Of a stretch of DNA of 42,032 bases, positions 25,308 to 34,634 are shown piece after piece; the stretch's first letter is position 1; the number at the start of each line of letters is the position of its first letter. A program made the position numbers and the translations under genes. Origin of the DNA: an uncultured Roseburia sp. GTDB lineage: Bacteria; Bacillota; Clostridia; Lachnospirales; Lachnospiraceae. Where the stretch lies: contig CANOCV010000025.1 in NCBI GenBank assembly GCA_947564465.1, positions 1 through 42,032 on the forward strand, given 5' to 3'. Below the pieces are notes generated by a model. That model searched no databases. It was given only the letters and a program-made list of their open reading frames with translations, and was not told the origin of the DNA.

Positions 25308-27221
25308 ATGTATCATACAAAAAAAATCGGTGTCTTTATTTCACATATTTTCGGTTTCTACCAGCAAAGTGTATGTCAGGGAATTATTGACAAATCACTG
25401 GAATACGGTTATACCACTGAATTTTTTACCACAATGGACGGGGAAGACCTCGGTTCTTACGGAATCGGCGAGAGAAGTATCCTGCAGATTCCCAATTATC
25501 AGGGACTTGACGGCATCATCCTTGCCTCCGAAACATATCCGTCTAAAGAATTAAAAAAACAGATTATCTCAACATTGAAGACCAAATGTACCTGCCCGAT
25601 TATTGAAATCTCTTCCAGGGAACCTCATTTTCCTGCCGTTTCTATTGAAAACAACTCAACGGCAGGCGAATTGACCGAACATCTGATTTTGGAGCACGGT
25701 TATAAGAGAATCTGTTATCTCGGATGCTCGCAGGACCCGTTTTTCTCCGGACAGAGAGAACAGTATTATCGTGATGCTCTCAAAAAACACGGACGCAGCG
25801 TCTCCTCCCATGATATATATTCATCCGCGTACAACAGTGACGCCGTTGCTGCCGCCCTGGAATTTTTTGAGAAAAAAGGCAAACCGGATGCCGTTGTCTG
25901 CTACAACGACAGAATGGCCTTATATTTTATGCGCGCAGCGATATCCAGCGGCTACCAGATTCCTCAGGATATTGCAATCACAGGCTGCGACGACACGGCA
26001 GACGGAAGAAACGCAACGCCGACACTCACGACCGTCACCTTTCCGTGCTATGAACTGGGTACGACAGCCTTCGAAGAGCTTTTACAGTTAATCCAGGGAA
26101 AATCCGTCTCCGCGATGACTATGATACATGCGCGGCCGGTCATTGCAAATTCCTGCGGCTGCAAGAGCCTTCCTGAAATCAACCCTGTCTTTTTTGCGCA
26201 CACTTTGAACAAACGTATTATGAAACTGGAAGAATCCATATTCAATTCCATGAATATGTCTGCGGCCGCTCAGCACATCAGCGATATTGACGATGGTGTA
26301 GAATTATTAGAAAAATATGTACATACCATAGAGCACTGTAAAGAATTTTATCTTTGTCTTTACAGCGACTGGGATTGTGTCTCACGTCATATCCTGGAGA
26401 TTACGGAGACCGAAGAGAGTGCGGACAGCCTAAGCTCAGACACGATTCTTCTGAAGCTTGCAATTAAAGACGGCAAACGTCTTCCGGAGTGCAGCTTCAA
26501 GAAGACTTCCCTGCTGCCTGAATATCTCTACAAAAATTCAGACAGCGCTTATATCTATACGCCACTGTTCTTTGAGAATAAGGCATTCGGTTATATTGCG
26601 CTGGCATATGAAAATAACCGTATCGACTATCACTTCCGTCTGGTACACTGGCTTATGGATATCAATCAGATGCTTCAGGGCATCTGCGAAACAAAGCGCA
26701 TTGACCTGCTTGTCAGACGCCTTGAAAACATATATATGCGCGATGCACTGACAGGACTGTATAACAAACACGGATATCATCATTCAGAAGAAATACTTCT
26801 AAATCATGCCAAAAGCGAAGGCCTTTCTCTGACCTGCTTTATTTTCGATCTGGACGGCTTAAAACAGATAAACGATAACTTCGGCCACAGCGAGGGCGAC
26901 TTTGCGCTTCAGGTTATGGGACACGCTCTGGAAAATGCAATTGGCGAAAATGATATCTGCGCCCGTTTCAGCGGCGACGAATTTTATCTTCTGACCTGCG
27001 GCTACACAGACGAGTCCGCCGAGGAAGTAATCGCAAATATCCAGAAATATTTGGACAACTACAACCGTCTGTCCACCAAAAAATATAATATTTCTGTCAG
27101 TGGCGGCTACGCCTCCGCCATGCCGGATTCCAATTTCTATTCCGAAAATATTCAGGAATTGTTTTCAAAGGCGGACACAAACATGTACGAAACCAAAAAG
27201 AAAAAACATGTCCAATCTTAA
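25308..27221 (+). CDS. LacI-type sugar-binding domain fused to GGDEF diguanylate cyclase
   Basis: A 637-residue protein without signal peptide, membrane segment or N-terminal HTH. Residues about 1-280 form a periplasmic-binding-protein-like type I fold of the LacI/GalR effector kind (KKIGVFISHIFG, YQGLDGIILAS, YKRICYLGCS, PDAVVCYNDRMAL, IAITGCDDT). A middle region to about 460 looks GAF-like. The C-terminal GGDEF domain has DALTGLYNKHGY, FDLDGLKQINDNFGHSEGD and the active-site variant SGDEF at 555-559. The RxxD inhibitory site is replaced by GEND. The second ATG (25308) is chosen because GGGAGG touches the first ATG at 25302. It would couple cytoplasmic sugar binding to c-di-GMP synthesis. 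It faces the sugar ABC locus convergently. Confidence 0.88.
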   Translation: MYHTKKIGVFISHIFGFYQQSVCQGIIDKSLEYGYTTEFFTTMDGEDLGSYGIGERSILQIPNYQGLDGIILASETYPSKELKKQIISTLKTKCTCPIIEISSREPHFPAVSIENNSTAGELTEHLILEHGYKRICYLGCSQDPFFSGQREQYYRDALKKHGRSVSSHDIYSSAYNSDAVAAALEFFEKKGKPDAVVCYNDRMALYFMRAAISSGYQIPQDIAITGCDDTADGRNATPTLTTVTFPCYELGTTAFEELLQLIQGKSVSAMTMIHARPVIANSCGCKSLPEINPVFFAHTLNKRIMKLEESIFNSMNMSAAAQHISDIDDGVELLEKYVHTIEHCKEFYLCLYSDWDCVSRHILEITETEESADSLSSDTILLKLAIKDGKRLPECSFKKTSLLPEYLYKNSDSAYIYTPLFFENKAFGYIALAYENNRIDYHFRLVHWLMDINQMLQGICETKRIDLLVRRLENIYMRDALTGLYNKHGYHHSEEILLNHAKSEGLSLTCFIFDLDGLKQINDNFGHSEGDFALQVMGHALENAIGENDICARFSGDEFYLLTCGYTDESAEEVIANIQKYLDNYNRLSTKKYNISVSGGYASAMPDSNFYSENIQELFSKADTNMYETKKKKHVQS

Positions 27222-27251
27222 CCCGCCAATGGACACCGTCTCTCTTTACGC

Positions 27252-27272
27252 GGCAGCTTGCTAACGGCTGCC
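27252..27272. other. Inverted repeat between convergent genes
   Basis: GGCAGC and GCTGCC flank a 9-base loop spanning the stop codon of the response regulator gene. It has no T run, so a terminator role is doubtful. Confidence 0.3.
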
Positions 27273-28742
27273 CCCCTCCATCAGCTTCATGTTTTTGCGA
27301 TATTCACTCGGCGATACGCCGCAGGAGCTTTTAAATATTTTCATGAAATGCTTTTCGTTGTCATACCCGACTGTCTGACTCACCTCAATGACGCGCATGT
27401 CCGTTTCCACCAGCAGACGCTTCGCCTCCTCCATTCGTATGTTCTTTAAATAATTCACAAAATTGCTTCCTGTATACTGCTTAAATGAATAGGAAAACAG
27501 CGAATAATTCATAGAAATATGATTGGACACCACCGCCATGTTCAAATCCTTGGCATAATTTTCCTTGATAAATTCTACCGCCTGCTGTATTTTCTGCTTA
27601 TTCTTGTTTGTATCAAACTGGCTGTTAATCTTGTCATGGAGTTCCAAAAGCCAGTCCACAAATTCATCCTCATACTCGTCAATATTTGTAAATTTCCAGA
27701 TTTCTTTAAGCTTTTCTATCTCCTCGGTCTCGTTCCCCAAAATATTCCGATACGTCTTTGTGATTTCTGCAAGAAATTCTTCTATACACCGCTCGAAATC
27801 GCTATCCGGCAGATACTCCATCTTCACCGCATGAAAAAAAGCGTTCCAGACATGCATAATTTCATCGGTCTTATCCGTACCTAGAAGCTGAACCCTGGAC
27901 AGACGCGCTTCTGGATCCAAAAGCTTTTTTGACTCCTCCGCCAACTGCTCAGGAACCCGTTTTGCATCCTCTCTGTAGTACATCGTTCTGTGATTTCCGC
28001 AGAACGCCCGCCTTCTTGCCGCAACCGATTCATCGTATGCTTTTCTCAGATTCTCAATCCCAATATGCGTGTCACTGATTCCGATATAGAAGTCCGCGAG
28101 CTCATTTTTTAAAAGCATGTCTAAATTCTCATCCTCCACAATATAGACATCATTCTCCGCCAGCTCGTGCAAATAAATAAAACGATCCGTCCCCTCTGTC
28201 ATGCGCTTCGCATTCCGGCAGCACACACGGTACATTCCCTCATAAAAATCTTTTTCATACTGATCTTTTAAAACCTGCAGCTCCTCTTCTGTCATCTTAT
28301 TATTCAGCATCAAATATTTTAGCTGCTGATATCCGATTTTCTTACTTGCATAATTTATTTTCTTGCTGCTGACAATTTCCGCCTCCAGCTTTTCTAACAC
28401 TTCCTGTATTTTTTTACGCTCCACAGGCTTTAAAATATACTCGCGTACGCCATGGCGCATCATTTCCACTGCATAAGTAAAATCATCGTATCCGCTGACT
28501 GCCACCGTAAGCGGCTGATGATCAAGCTCCTGCATTTTCTGTACCAGCTCAATCCCATCCATACGCGGCATCCGTATATCCGTAAACATGACATCAATTT
28601 TCTGCTCTCTTAAGATTTCAAGCGCTGTTTCGCCATTGCTGCACTCCATAATCACCTCTACCGGAACCCCGCTCCTTTGTATCATGGTCTTTATCCCCTG
28701 ACGAATCATCTTTTCATCTTCAACAACCAAAACCGTTTTCAT
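27261..28742 (-). CDS. AraC-type response regulator, YesN family
   Basis: A 493-residue regulator. The N-terminal receiver domain has the acidic pair E8/D9, phosphoacceptor Asp55 in FTDIRMPRMDG, and Lys in YILKPVERKK. A long middle linker follows. The C-terminal AraC/XylS double HTH has NHISMNYSLFSYSFKQYTG and VSQTVGYDNEKHFMKIFKSSCGVSPSEYRKN. This is the YesN type, paired with YesM-type kinases to switch on carbohydrate ABC genes. It is downstream of its kinase in the same run and probably activates the upstream transport and catabolic genes. Confidence 0.93.
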   Translation of the reverse strand: MKTVLVVEDEKMIRQGIKTMIQRSGVPVEVIMECSNGETALEILREQKIDVMFTDIRMPRMDGIELVQKMQELDHQPLTVAVSGYDDFTYAVEMMRHGVREYILKPVERKKIQEVLEKLEAEIVSSKKINYASKKIGYQQLKYLMLNNKMTEEELQVLKDQYEKDFYEGMYRVCCRNAKRMTEGTDRFIYLHELAENDVYIVEDENLDMLLKNELADFYIGISDTHIGIENLRKAYDESVAARRRAFCGNHRTMYYREDAKRVPEQLAEESKKLLDPEARLSRVQLLGTDKTDEIMHVWNAFFHAVKMEYLPDSDFERCIEEFLAEITKTYRNILGNETEEIEKLKEIWKFTNIDEYEDEFVDWLLELHDKINSQFDTNKNKQKIQQAVEFIKENYAKDLNMAVVSNHISMNYSLFSYSFKQYTGSNFVNYLKNIRMEEAKRLLVETDMRVIEVSQTVGYDNEKHFMKIFKSSCGVSPSEYRKNMKLMEGGSR

Positions 28743-28759
28743 ATTTTCCTCTTTTCATC

Positions 28760-30598
28760 TCACTCATTCTTTTCAATAAGCTTTGACACATTGTTTTGCC
28801 CGCTTTGCCTGCCATACGGTATACGAATCATAACCTTCGTAAAACATCCCAGCATAGAAGCAATACTGATCCCATACCCCTCGCCAAACGACATACGGAT
28901 TCTATCCTGTACATTTTTTAATCCTATTCCGTTTCCGGAACCGCCGCTCGTCTCGACCTCGCCCGCAATTTTCTTTCTCAAGTGCTCCAGCTCCTTCTCC
29001 GACATTCCCTTTCCGGCGTCTGTCACCTCAATAATACAGTCTCCCCCGTCAAAAACTCCCTTGATATAAATATTCGTATCCTCTGCCATCTCCTCAATCC
29101 CATGGTAGATCGCATTCTCTACAATCGGCTGCAAAGACATCTTCGGAATCTCCTGCTTCAAAATCAGGTCCGGAATGTTCAGCGACAGATAGATTTCATA
29201 ATCCACGCGAAGATTAATGAGCGACAGATAATCTTTAATATATTCCAGCTCTTCCTCGACCCTGACATTGCCGGACACCCAGCGCATACTATAACGCAAA
29301 AGCTTTCCCAGCGAAGTAATTGCATCCGAAATTGCATATTCCTCGTCAATCTCCGCCATCATTTTTATTGATTCCAAAACATTATAAATAAAGTGTGCGT
29401 TAATCTGATTCTGTAATGCACGTATTTCAGAATTTTTGGCGAGAACCTCCCGCTTAATATTGTCCTTCATAAGTAAGCGAATATGTTCCAGCATTTTGTT
29501 GATTTGATTCCCTAACTCTCCCATCTCATCATTTCCGCAATTTTTAATTACCACGTCAAGCTCTCCCTGCTGCACCCTGCGGATTGATTTTAGAATATCA
29601 TAAAATTCTCCCAAAAGGCGCTTCACCGTATAATTAATCAAAAACGCCAAAATAATCACAAGCCCGACCATAACCGCAACAAACAAATTGCGCATATACG
29701 ATAATTTTGTCAGATTTTCCGTAATATCCTGTACGCAAAAAAGCGTACCGCCAATCTCTTTTATATAAAGATAAGAAATTACCTGCTTTCTATCCTCGTT
29801 CTTCTTATAATATGTCTGTATTCCCCCTTTTTCCGTCTCCCCTGACAGCTCTTCCAAAATAAGCTGTTCGGAATTTTCCTGACTGTTATCCCCGAAATAA
29901 ATATTACCGCTATCCGTCACAAAACATCCCCATTCGTTTCCAATCGTACCGAACAGCGCCGGAAACATGCTCTGCATAGTCATCGTCGCTTCAATCGTTC
30001 CAATCGTTCCATACCCGTAATCAGTAATCGGCGTAACCAGAGAAACAATCTTATCATCTCCCCCTGCCTCCTGACTGGAGAAAATAGTGTCAGAATAATT
30101 ATAATACCATCCGCTGAATTTCTTTGTCCTCGACCATTCCTGCTTCATCATCCTCGAATGGCTATATAAAATCGGCATCATCTCCTGCACATCGTCATTG
30201 GAAGCATAGACGCGGACACCATACAGCAGCGGATTATTATTAACCAGACGCTCTAAGGATGCAATATTCGTGTTGTAAAATTCCAACTTCTCAGCGGCCG
30301 TCATTGTCTCGCCCGTAAGCACACCCCTCAAATTTTCCAGCAACGCCTTGTCGCTCAAAAAGAACTGTGTCGTCATATTAATCGAGTCAACGCTTGTCTG
30401 AATATTGTCCCTGTTTCTTTCCATCGTATACTGCATATAGGTCAGGCTCTCATTAATCTGGTTCGTCTCCATATTATGAAAAATAACCGTGCCCAAAACA
30501 ACAATGGGTATGACCACGAATATCGTAATGACAAGCGTAAATTTTGTATTCAGTTTTAATCCTTTTATACTTTCCGTGCGCTCTTTCAACCTTCTCAT
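28760..30598 (-). CDS. Sensor histidine kinase, YesM family
   Basis: A 612-residue membrane kinase. The first membrane segment (FTLVITIFVVIPIVVLGTVI, residues about 20-39) is followed by an extracellular sensor domain of about 260 residues and a second segment FVAVMVGLVIILAFLINY. A HAMP linker and the His_kinase (PF06580) box QINAHFIYNVLES come next, with His402 as phosphorylation site; the usual box is NPHFLYN, so Ala replaces Pro. The ATP-binding domain has PMSLQPIVENAIYHG, DAGKGMSE and GNGIGLKNVQDR. The ATG directly follows the stop codon of the upstream binding-protein gene. Confidence 0.93.
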   Translation of the reverse strand: MRRLKERTESIKGLKLNTKFTLVITIFVVIPIVVLGTVIFHNMETNQINESLTYMQYTMERNRDNIQTSVDSINMTTQFFLSDKALLENLRGVLTGETMTAAEKLEFYNTNIASLERLVNNNPLLYGVRVYASNDDVQEMMPILYSHSRMMKQEWSRTKKFSGWYYNYSDTIFSSQEAGGDDKIVSLVTPITDYGYGTIGTIEATMTMQSMFPALFGTIGNEWGCFVTDSGNIYFGDNSQENSEQLILEELSGETEKGGIQTYYKKNEDRKQVISYLYIKEIGGTLFCVQDITENLTKLSYMRNLFVAVMVGLVIILAFLINYTVKRLLGEFYDILKSIRRVQQGELDVVIKNCGNDEMGELGNQINKMLEHIRLLMKDNIKREVLAKNSEIRALQNQINAHFIYNVLESIKMMAEIDEEYAISDAITSLGKLLRYSMRWVSGNVRVEEELEYIKDYLSLINLRVDYEIYLSLNIPDLILKQEIPKMSLQPIVENAIYHGIEEMAEDTNIYIKGVFDGGDCIIEVTDAGKGMSEKELEHLRKKIAGEVETSGGSGNGIGLKNVQDRIRMSFGEGYGISIASMLGCFTKVMIRIPYGRQSGQNNVSKLIEKNE

Positions 30599-32212
30599 CT
30601 ATTTTATTCCAAGCTTTTTCTCCGCAATCTCCATCAGCTTTGTATTTTCAGCCTGCAGATCCGTAAACCCCCAAGCCTCCCGTTTTTCTATAAAATCCTG
30701 CAAAATTTTGTCGAAGCTTTCTTCTGTATCGGCCAGAAGCAACAACGGCAGCGTCTCGCTCCAGAGCTCAGTTATCTTTGAACTCACATTCATAAACCTT
30801 GAACTGGTTGGTAAAAGCGAGTCGTATTGACCGTTGTATATTACATAGGGATATGTCCACTGCCAAAGCTGCATCACCGGCTCTATCAATTCCTGCTGCC
30901 ACTTCAGCTGCATCATCTTATTTTGCAACATCCAATACGCATTGTCCGCACCGTAGATCTTGTCATATTCCCAATGATTCGTATTTAAAAGTTCTCTGAC
31001 CTCCTTACGAACCACCGGTCTGCCGTCTATCACATCATAGGTCTCCCCCTCCACGCCAAGATACATAAGCATCTGCCCCCGCTCACTCATCAAGTAATCA
31101 AGGAACGCAATCGCACGGCCGGGGTGCTTGCAATTTTTTGAAATCATAGTAACCGTCCATCCATTGATTCCGGAACAAGGCAGCCTGTAATCATCCCCTC
31201 TGGAATTTTTCGGTCCGTCAACTGCAATGTAAACACTTTCCGGATTCCTAGCATAAATATACTTTTGCTGATTTATCATATCCGTATTCTCATATAACAT
31301 ACAAAAGTACCGGCCTTCCTCAAGCTTCTCCGCAATCTGAGTTCTCTGATCAACAAAAATATCGTCCGAAAGATAGCCCTCCTTTGAAAGCCGCCTGAAA
31401 AATTTGAGCCAGGATATATACTCTCCATCCGTATATCTGTCATAAAATGCCCCGTCTTTCTCATACGGTACCGCAAGAAAGTTCATCAGACAGTCGTCAA
31501 AAGAGGTACACCCTTCACTGTCAAATACATTCGCCCCTATGGGAATCAGAGGCTTCCCGTTTATCTCGGGAAACATTTCAACCGCCCTTTTCACTGCTTT
31601 ATAAAATCCTTCCTGTGTCGTCATATCCGGACGGCCGATCGCCTCATAGATATCCTTGCGCACGAGAAAATTCTGATCGGCGTGAATATTATCATTTTCC
31701 TCAAAATCCTTGGGCGTAATCGCAGAATTGGGGTAACAGTAGATATTTCCGTCCTCCTGGGTAAACCAACTTCGGATATCGGGATTCGTCACCCGGAAAA
31801 AATACATATCATATTTTTCACCCAACTCATTCAGCGCATAAACCATATCGTTTTTTATCATTTTATGGACGGCAGAATCCTCCACGCCAAGCGTCAAGAT
31901 ATCCGGCAGGGAATCGGCTGCCATCAACGCGTTCATTTTCTCCTCCTCGCTGCCGGAAGGAGTGATAAAATTAATATTCACTCCTGTCTCTTCCGTTATC
32001 GTATCCGATACGAGATTCCCGCCCCACGGCATTGCAAACCACGAAAAATTCACATACCAATCCAAGGTAACAGGCTTGTCCGCATAAATACGCCACCCCT
32101 CAACATTATCATTTAAAACCAATTCTGACTCGCCCTTTTTATAAACAGCGCCTATCGTCAATACTAAAATAAAAACACACAAAACGGCAGCCATTCCCAT
32201 CCGCTTCTTCAT
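30599..32212 (-). CDS. Membrane-anchored solute-binding protein (sensor partner candidate)
   Basis: A 537-residue extracellular solute-binding protein (family 1, LplA-like). The N-terminal hydrophobic stretch at residues 7-24 has no lipobox Cys at its end, so it is an uncleaved anchor or a simple signal peptide. Typical segments are VTLDWYVNFSWF, ITEETGVNINFITPSGSEEEKMN, ADSLPDILTLG and GINGWTVTMISKNCKHPGRAIAFLDYL. Its stop codon abuts the kinase ATG, and the transporter has a separate lipoprotein binder. I infer a role in presenting ligand to the kinase rather than to the permeases. Confidence 0.82.
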   Translation of the reverse strand: MKKRMGMAAVLCVFILVLTIGAVYKKGESELVLNDNVEGWRIYADKPVTLDWYVNFSWFAMPWGGNLVSDTITEETGVNINFITPSGSEEEKMNALMAADSLPDILTLGVEDSAVHKMIKNDMVYALNELGEKYDMYFFRVTNPDIRSWFTQEDGNIYCYPNSAITPKDFEENDNIHADQNFLVRKDIYEAIGRPDMTTQEGFYKAVKRAVEMFPEINGKPLIPIGANVFDSEGCTSFDDCLMNFLAVPYEKDGAFYDRYTDGEYISWLKFFRRLSKEGYLSDDIFVDQRTQIAEKLEEGRYFCMLYENTDMINQQKYIYARNPESVYIAVDGPKNSRGDDYRLPCSGINGWTVTMISKNCKHPGRAIAFLDYLMSERGQMLMYLGVEGETYDVIDGRPVVRKEVRELLNTNHWEYDKIYGADNAYWMLQNKMMQLKWQQELIEPVMQLWQWTYPYVIYNGQYDSLLPTSSRFMNVSSKITELWSETLPLLLLADTEESFDKILQDFIEKREAWGFTDLQAENTKLMEIAEKKLGIK

Positions 32213-32249
32213 CCGTCTTACCTCTTATATCTAATTCCTTCGACTTTGC

Positions 32250-32660
32250 CTATCGCGTCTCAAAGGCCTCCCGAAATGCCGCAATCTCATCGCTGTTCAT
32301 GTGGTAAGTCGGCGAATTATCATCCGTTGTGTCACGATTTTCCACAATAAGCACTTCGCCGTCCCCGTCCAGCACATGATTATGCCAAAAACCGCTTTTT
32401 ATATTATATAGCCGATGCGGTTCCATTTCAACCATTTTAAAATTTTCCGGCTTTTCACCGTCACCCGCCAGAATCAATGTACAGCCTCCGTTTAAAAGCA
32501 CAAACACCTCATCCGTCTCCATATGCTTCTGCATCCAACTGATCTTCTCTAAATTTGTGTTTTCACAATGACGAAGCACGGCAACACGCCATGCGCCGTA
32601 ATCCTTCAACGGCATATAATCTTCTTCCGGAAAATCAATAATTTCTATTGCCTTATCCAT
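32250..32660 (-). CDS. Cupin-fold protein
   Basis: A 136-residue small beta-barrel protein. QKHMETDEVFVLLNGGCTLIL corresponds to the first cupin motif and YNIKSGFWHNHVLDGDGEVLIVEN to the second, with His residues suited to bind a metal. It lies between the permease genes and the second binding-protein gene on the same strand. Proteins like this in sugar loci can be isomerases or epimerases, or small-molecule sensors. The substrate is unknown. Confidence 0.75.
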   Translation of the reverse strand: MDKAIEIIDFPEEDYMPLKDYGAWRVAVLRHCENTNLEKISWMQKHMETDEVFVLLNGGCTLILAGDGEKPENFKMVEMEPHRLYNIKSGFWHNHVLDGDGEVLIVENRDTTDDNSPTYHMNSDEIAAFREAFETR

Positions 32661-32712
32661 GTTCTACCCTCTTTCTTTTTCCACTCTTTACTATTCAACA
32701 ACCAAAACCAAA

Positions 32713-32746
32713 GCAAGGCAACACCCAAAACGAGATATTGCCTTGC
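32713..32746 (-). terminator. Hairpin between permease and cupin genes
   Basis: GCAAGGCAA and TTGCCTTGC are perfect 9-base inverted copies with a 16-base loop. On the minus strand the stem is followed by TTTGGTTTT, so partial termination after the transporter genes is plausible. Confidence 0.6.
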
Positions 32747-32801
32747 CCATAAAATCATATTAAGAAAAGAAAACTACAAATACTCAATTTTCTAATCATT
32801 A

Positions 32802-33638
32802 TTACTCCTTAACACCACCGGCGGAAATACTGCTGATAATGTACTTAGAGAAGAAACAGAACGAAATCAAAATAGGAATTACCGAAATTGCAACACCCAA
32901 ATAAATTGCACCCTGATTACTCTGTAAGTCAGTCGCCGCATTCAGCGTTGAAATCATAACCGGCAATGTCATCTTTTCCGGATTATTCAATAAGATCAAC
33001 GGAGTAAGATAATTGTTCCAGTTTCCGATAAAAGCTCCGATTGACATAGTCGCAACACCAGGAATCATAATCGGAAATACGATCTTATGAAAAATACGCA
33101 GCTCTCCCGCACCGTCAATTCTGGCCGCCTCAATCAACGCCGGAGACAATGTTGCCTGCACATACTGTCTTAAGAAGAATACCGTACCAGGCGCAGCAAC
33201 CGCCGGTATAATCAACGGTATGTAGGAGTTAACCAATCCAAGTGTCATACACAGATTGTAAAAACCGATCAAGCTTAACTGTGCCGGAATCATCATAAAT
33301 AGGACATTCACGATGAAAATCAGCTTATTTCCTTTAAATTTATACATAGCCAGCGCATATGCCGTAATGGAAGAAAAATATCCGCACAATATCGTCGCCG
33401 GAACTGCTACCAATAAGCTGTTCCCCATACCACGGAACAAATTCACAAACTTAAAGAGCTGTTCCCAGTTCTCCTTCAAATGTGAACTTGGAATAAAGGT
33501 AAAGCCTGTGGTAATCTCCACACCGCTTCGCGTTGAGTTTATCATCATCAAAAGGAATGGAAGAAGGCAAAGCAATGCCAGTATAATCAGCAATAAATAA
33601 AGAATCCCTTTTTTAATTTTATAGCCTACTGTGTTCAT
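32802..33638 (-). CDS. Carbohydrate ABC transporter permease, MalG type
   Basis: A 278-residue inner-membrane protein with six predicted membrane segments. The EAA loop that contacts the ATPase reads EAARIDGAGELRIFHKIVFPIMIPG. The C-terminus ISAGGVKE matches the end of CUT1-family MalG-like subunits. It follows the MalF-type gene after 3 bases; the upstream gene's stop lies within its ribosome site AGGAGGATTAG. Confidence 0.93.
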   Translation of the reverse strand: MNTVGYKIKKGILYLLLIILALLCLLPFLLMMINSTRSGVEITTGFTFIPSSHLKENWEQLFKFVNLFRGMGNSLLVAVPATILCGYFSSITAYALAMYKFKGNKLIFIVNVLFMMIPAQLSLIGFYNLCMTLGLVNSYIPLIIPAVAAPGTVFFLRQYVQATLSPALIEAARIDGAGELRIFHKIVFPIMIPGVATMSIGAFIGNWNNYLTPLILLNNPEKMTLPVMISTLNAATDLQSNQGAIYLGVAISVIPILISFCFFSKYIISSISAGGVKE

Positions 33639-33641
33639 CTT

Positions 33642-34565
33642 CTAATCCTCCTTTCCAAGCCACTTGAACTGAATAATGGAAACGATCAAGATAATGATAA
33701 ACAAGGTATAAGCAATTGCAGATGCATATCCCGTCTGTCTCGTCTCGAATCCGAATTTATACAGATACATAACGGCCGTCTGCAATACACCGTTCGGTTG
33801 TCCTGCGGTTCCACCCTGCGGTCCATTCATCAGATATGGCAGATCAAACAGCTGTAAACCACCAATCAACGATGTAATACACGTATACAGCAAAATCGGT
33901 TTCAAAAGCGGAATTGTAATCTTAAAGAACCGCGTCCATCTGCCGCATCCGTCTATGGCAGCAGCTTCAAAATAGTCTGTCGAAATACCCTGTACACCCG
34001 CCATCAAAACGATAAATGAATTTCCGAACCACATCCACGCACCAACAATAGAAATTACATACGGAGCGATATTCACATCACCCAGCCAGTTAATCTGCGT
34101 GCTTGTGATTCCTGCCGATATGAGCATCTGATTCACACTGCCGTACTTCCAGTCAAGCAAAGTCTTAAACAGAAATGCAACCGAAGTACATGCAATCAAG
34201 TTCGGAAGATAATAGATTGCACGGAAGATAGGCAACCCACGCATCTTATACTTGATATCACTAAACAGGATTGTCAAAAGAAATGCCAGACCCAACTGCA
34301 CGATAATGTTCACACCCCATATCTTAAGGGTATTCCCAAATGCCCGCCAGAAAAACTTATCCGTCAGTACTCTTTTGTAGTTATCCAATCCAAGCCAGAC
34401 GGGATCGCCAAACCCCTTATAACTGGTAAAACTCAAATATAAGGTTCGGAGAACCGGATACACACTGAATATCAGAAAGACAACAACAAAAGGTAACACA
34501 AAAAGATAGGCTACATTGTTTCTGTTTCTTTGTTTGCTTTTCGTCATCACCTGATTCTTAGCCAT
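33642..34565 (-). CDS. Carbohydrate ABC transporter permease, MalF/UgpA type
   Basis: A 307-residue membrane protein with six membrane segments, the first at about residues 18-38. The EAA loop reads EAAAIDGCGRWTRFFKITIPLLKPI. The start at 34565 follows GGAGG at 8 bases; a reading from 34583 would include that site. With the MalG-type partner and the upstream lipoprotein it forms a CUT1 importer. No ATP-binding subunit gene is present in the window. Confidence 0.93.
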   Translation of the reverse strand: MAKNQVMTKSKQRNRNNVAYLFVLPFVVVFLIFSVYPVLRTLYLSFTSYKGFGDPVWLGLDNYKRVLTDKFFWRAFGNTLKIWGVNIIVQLGLAFLLTILFSDIKYKMRGLPIFRAIYYLPNLIACTSVAFLFKTLLDWKYGSVNQMLISAGITSTQINWLGDVNIAPYVISIVGAWMWFGNSFIVLMAGVQGISTDYFEAAAIDGCGRWTRFFKITIPLLKPILLYTCITSLIGGLQLFDLPYLMNGPQGGTAGQPNGVLQTAVMYLYKFGFETRQTGYASAIAYTLFIIILIVSIIQFKWLGKED

Positions 34566-34594
34566 TCTTATTACCTCCATCAAATTCTAACAAA

Positions 34595-34615
34595 AGGGCA
34601 GGCTATGCCTGCCCT
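34595..34615 (-). terminator. Hairpin between binding-protein and permease genes
   Basis: AGGGCAGGC and GCCTGCCCT form a perfect 9-bp stem with a 3-base loop; on the minus strand TTTTG follows. Such hairpins commonly stabilise the binding-protein mRNA and reduce permease expression. Confidence 0.75.
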
Positions 34616-34634
34616 CTTAGTCAGTTATTTTTTA

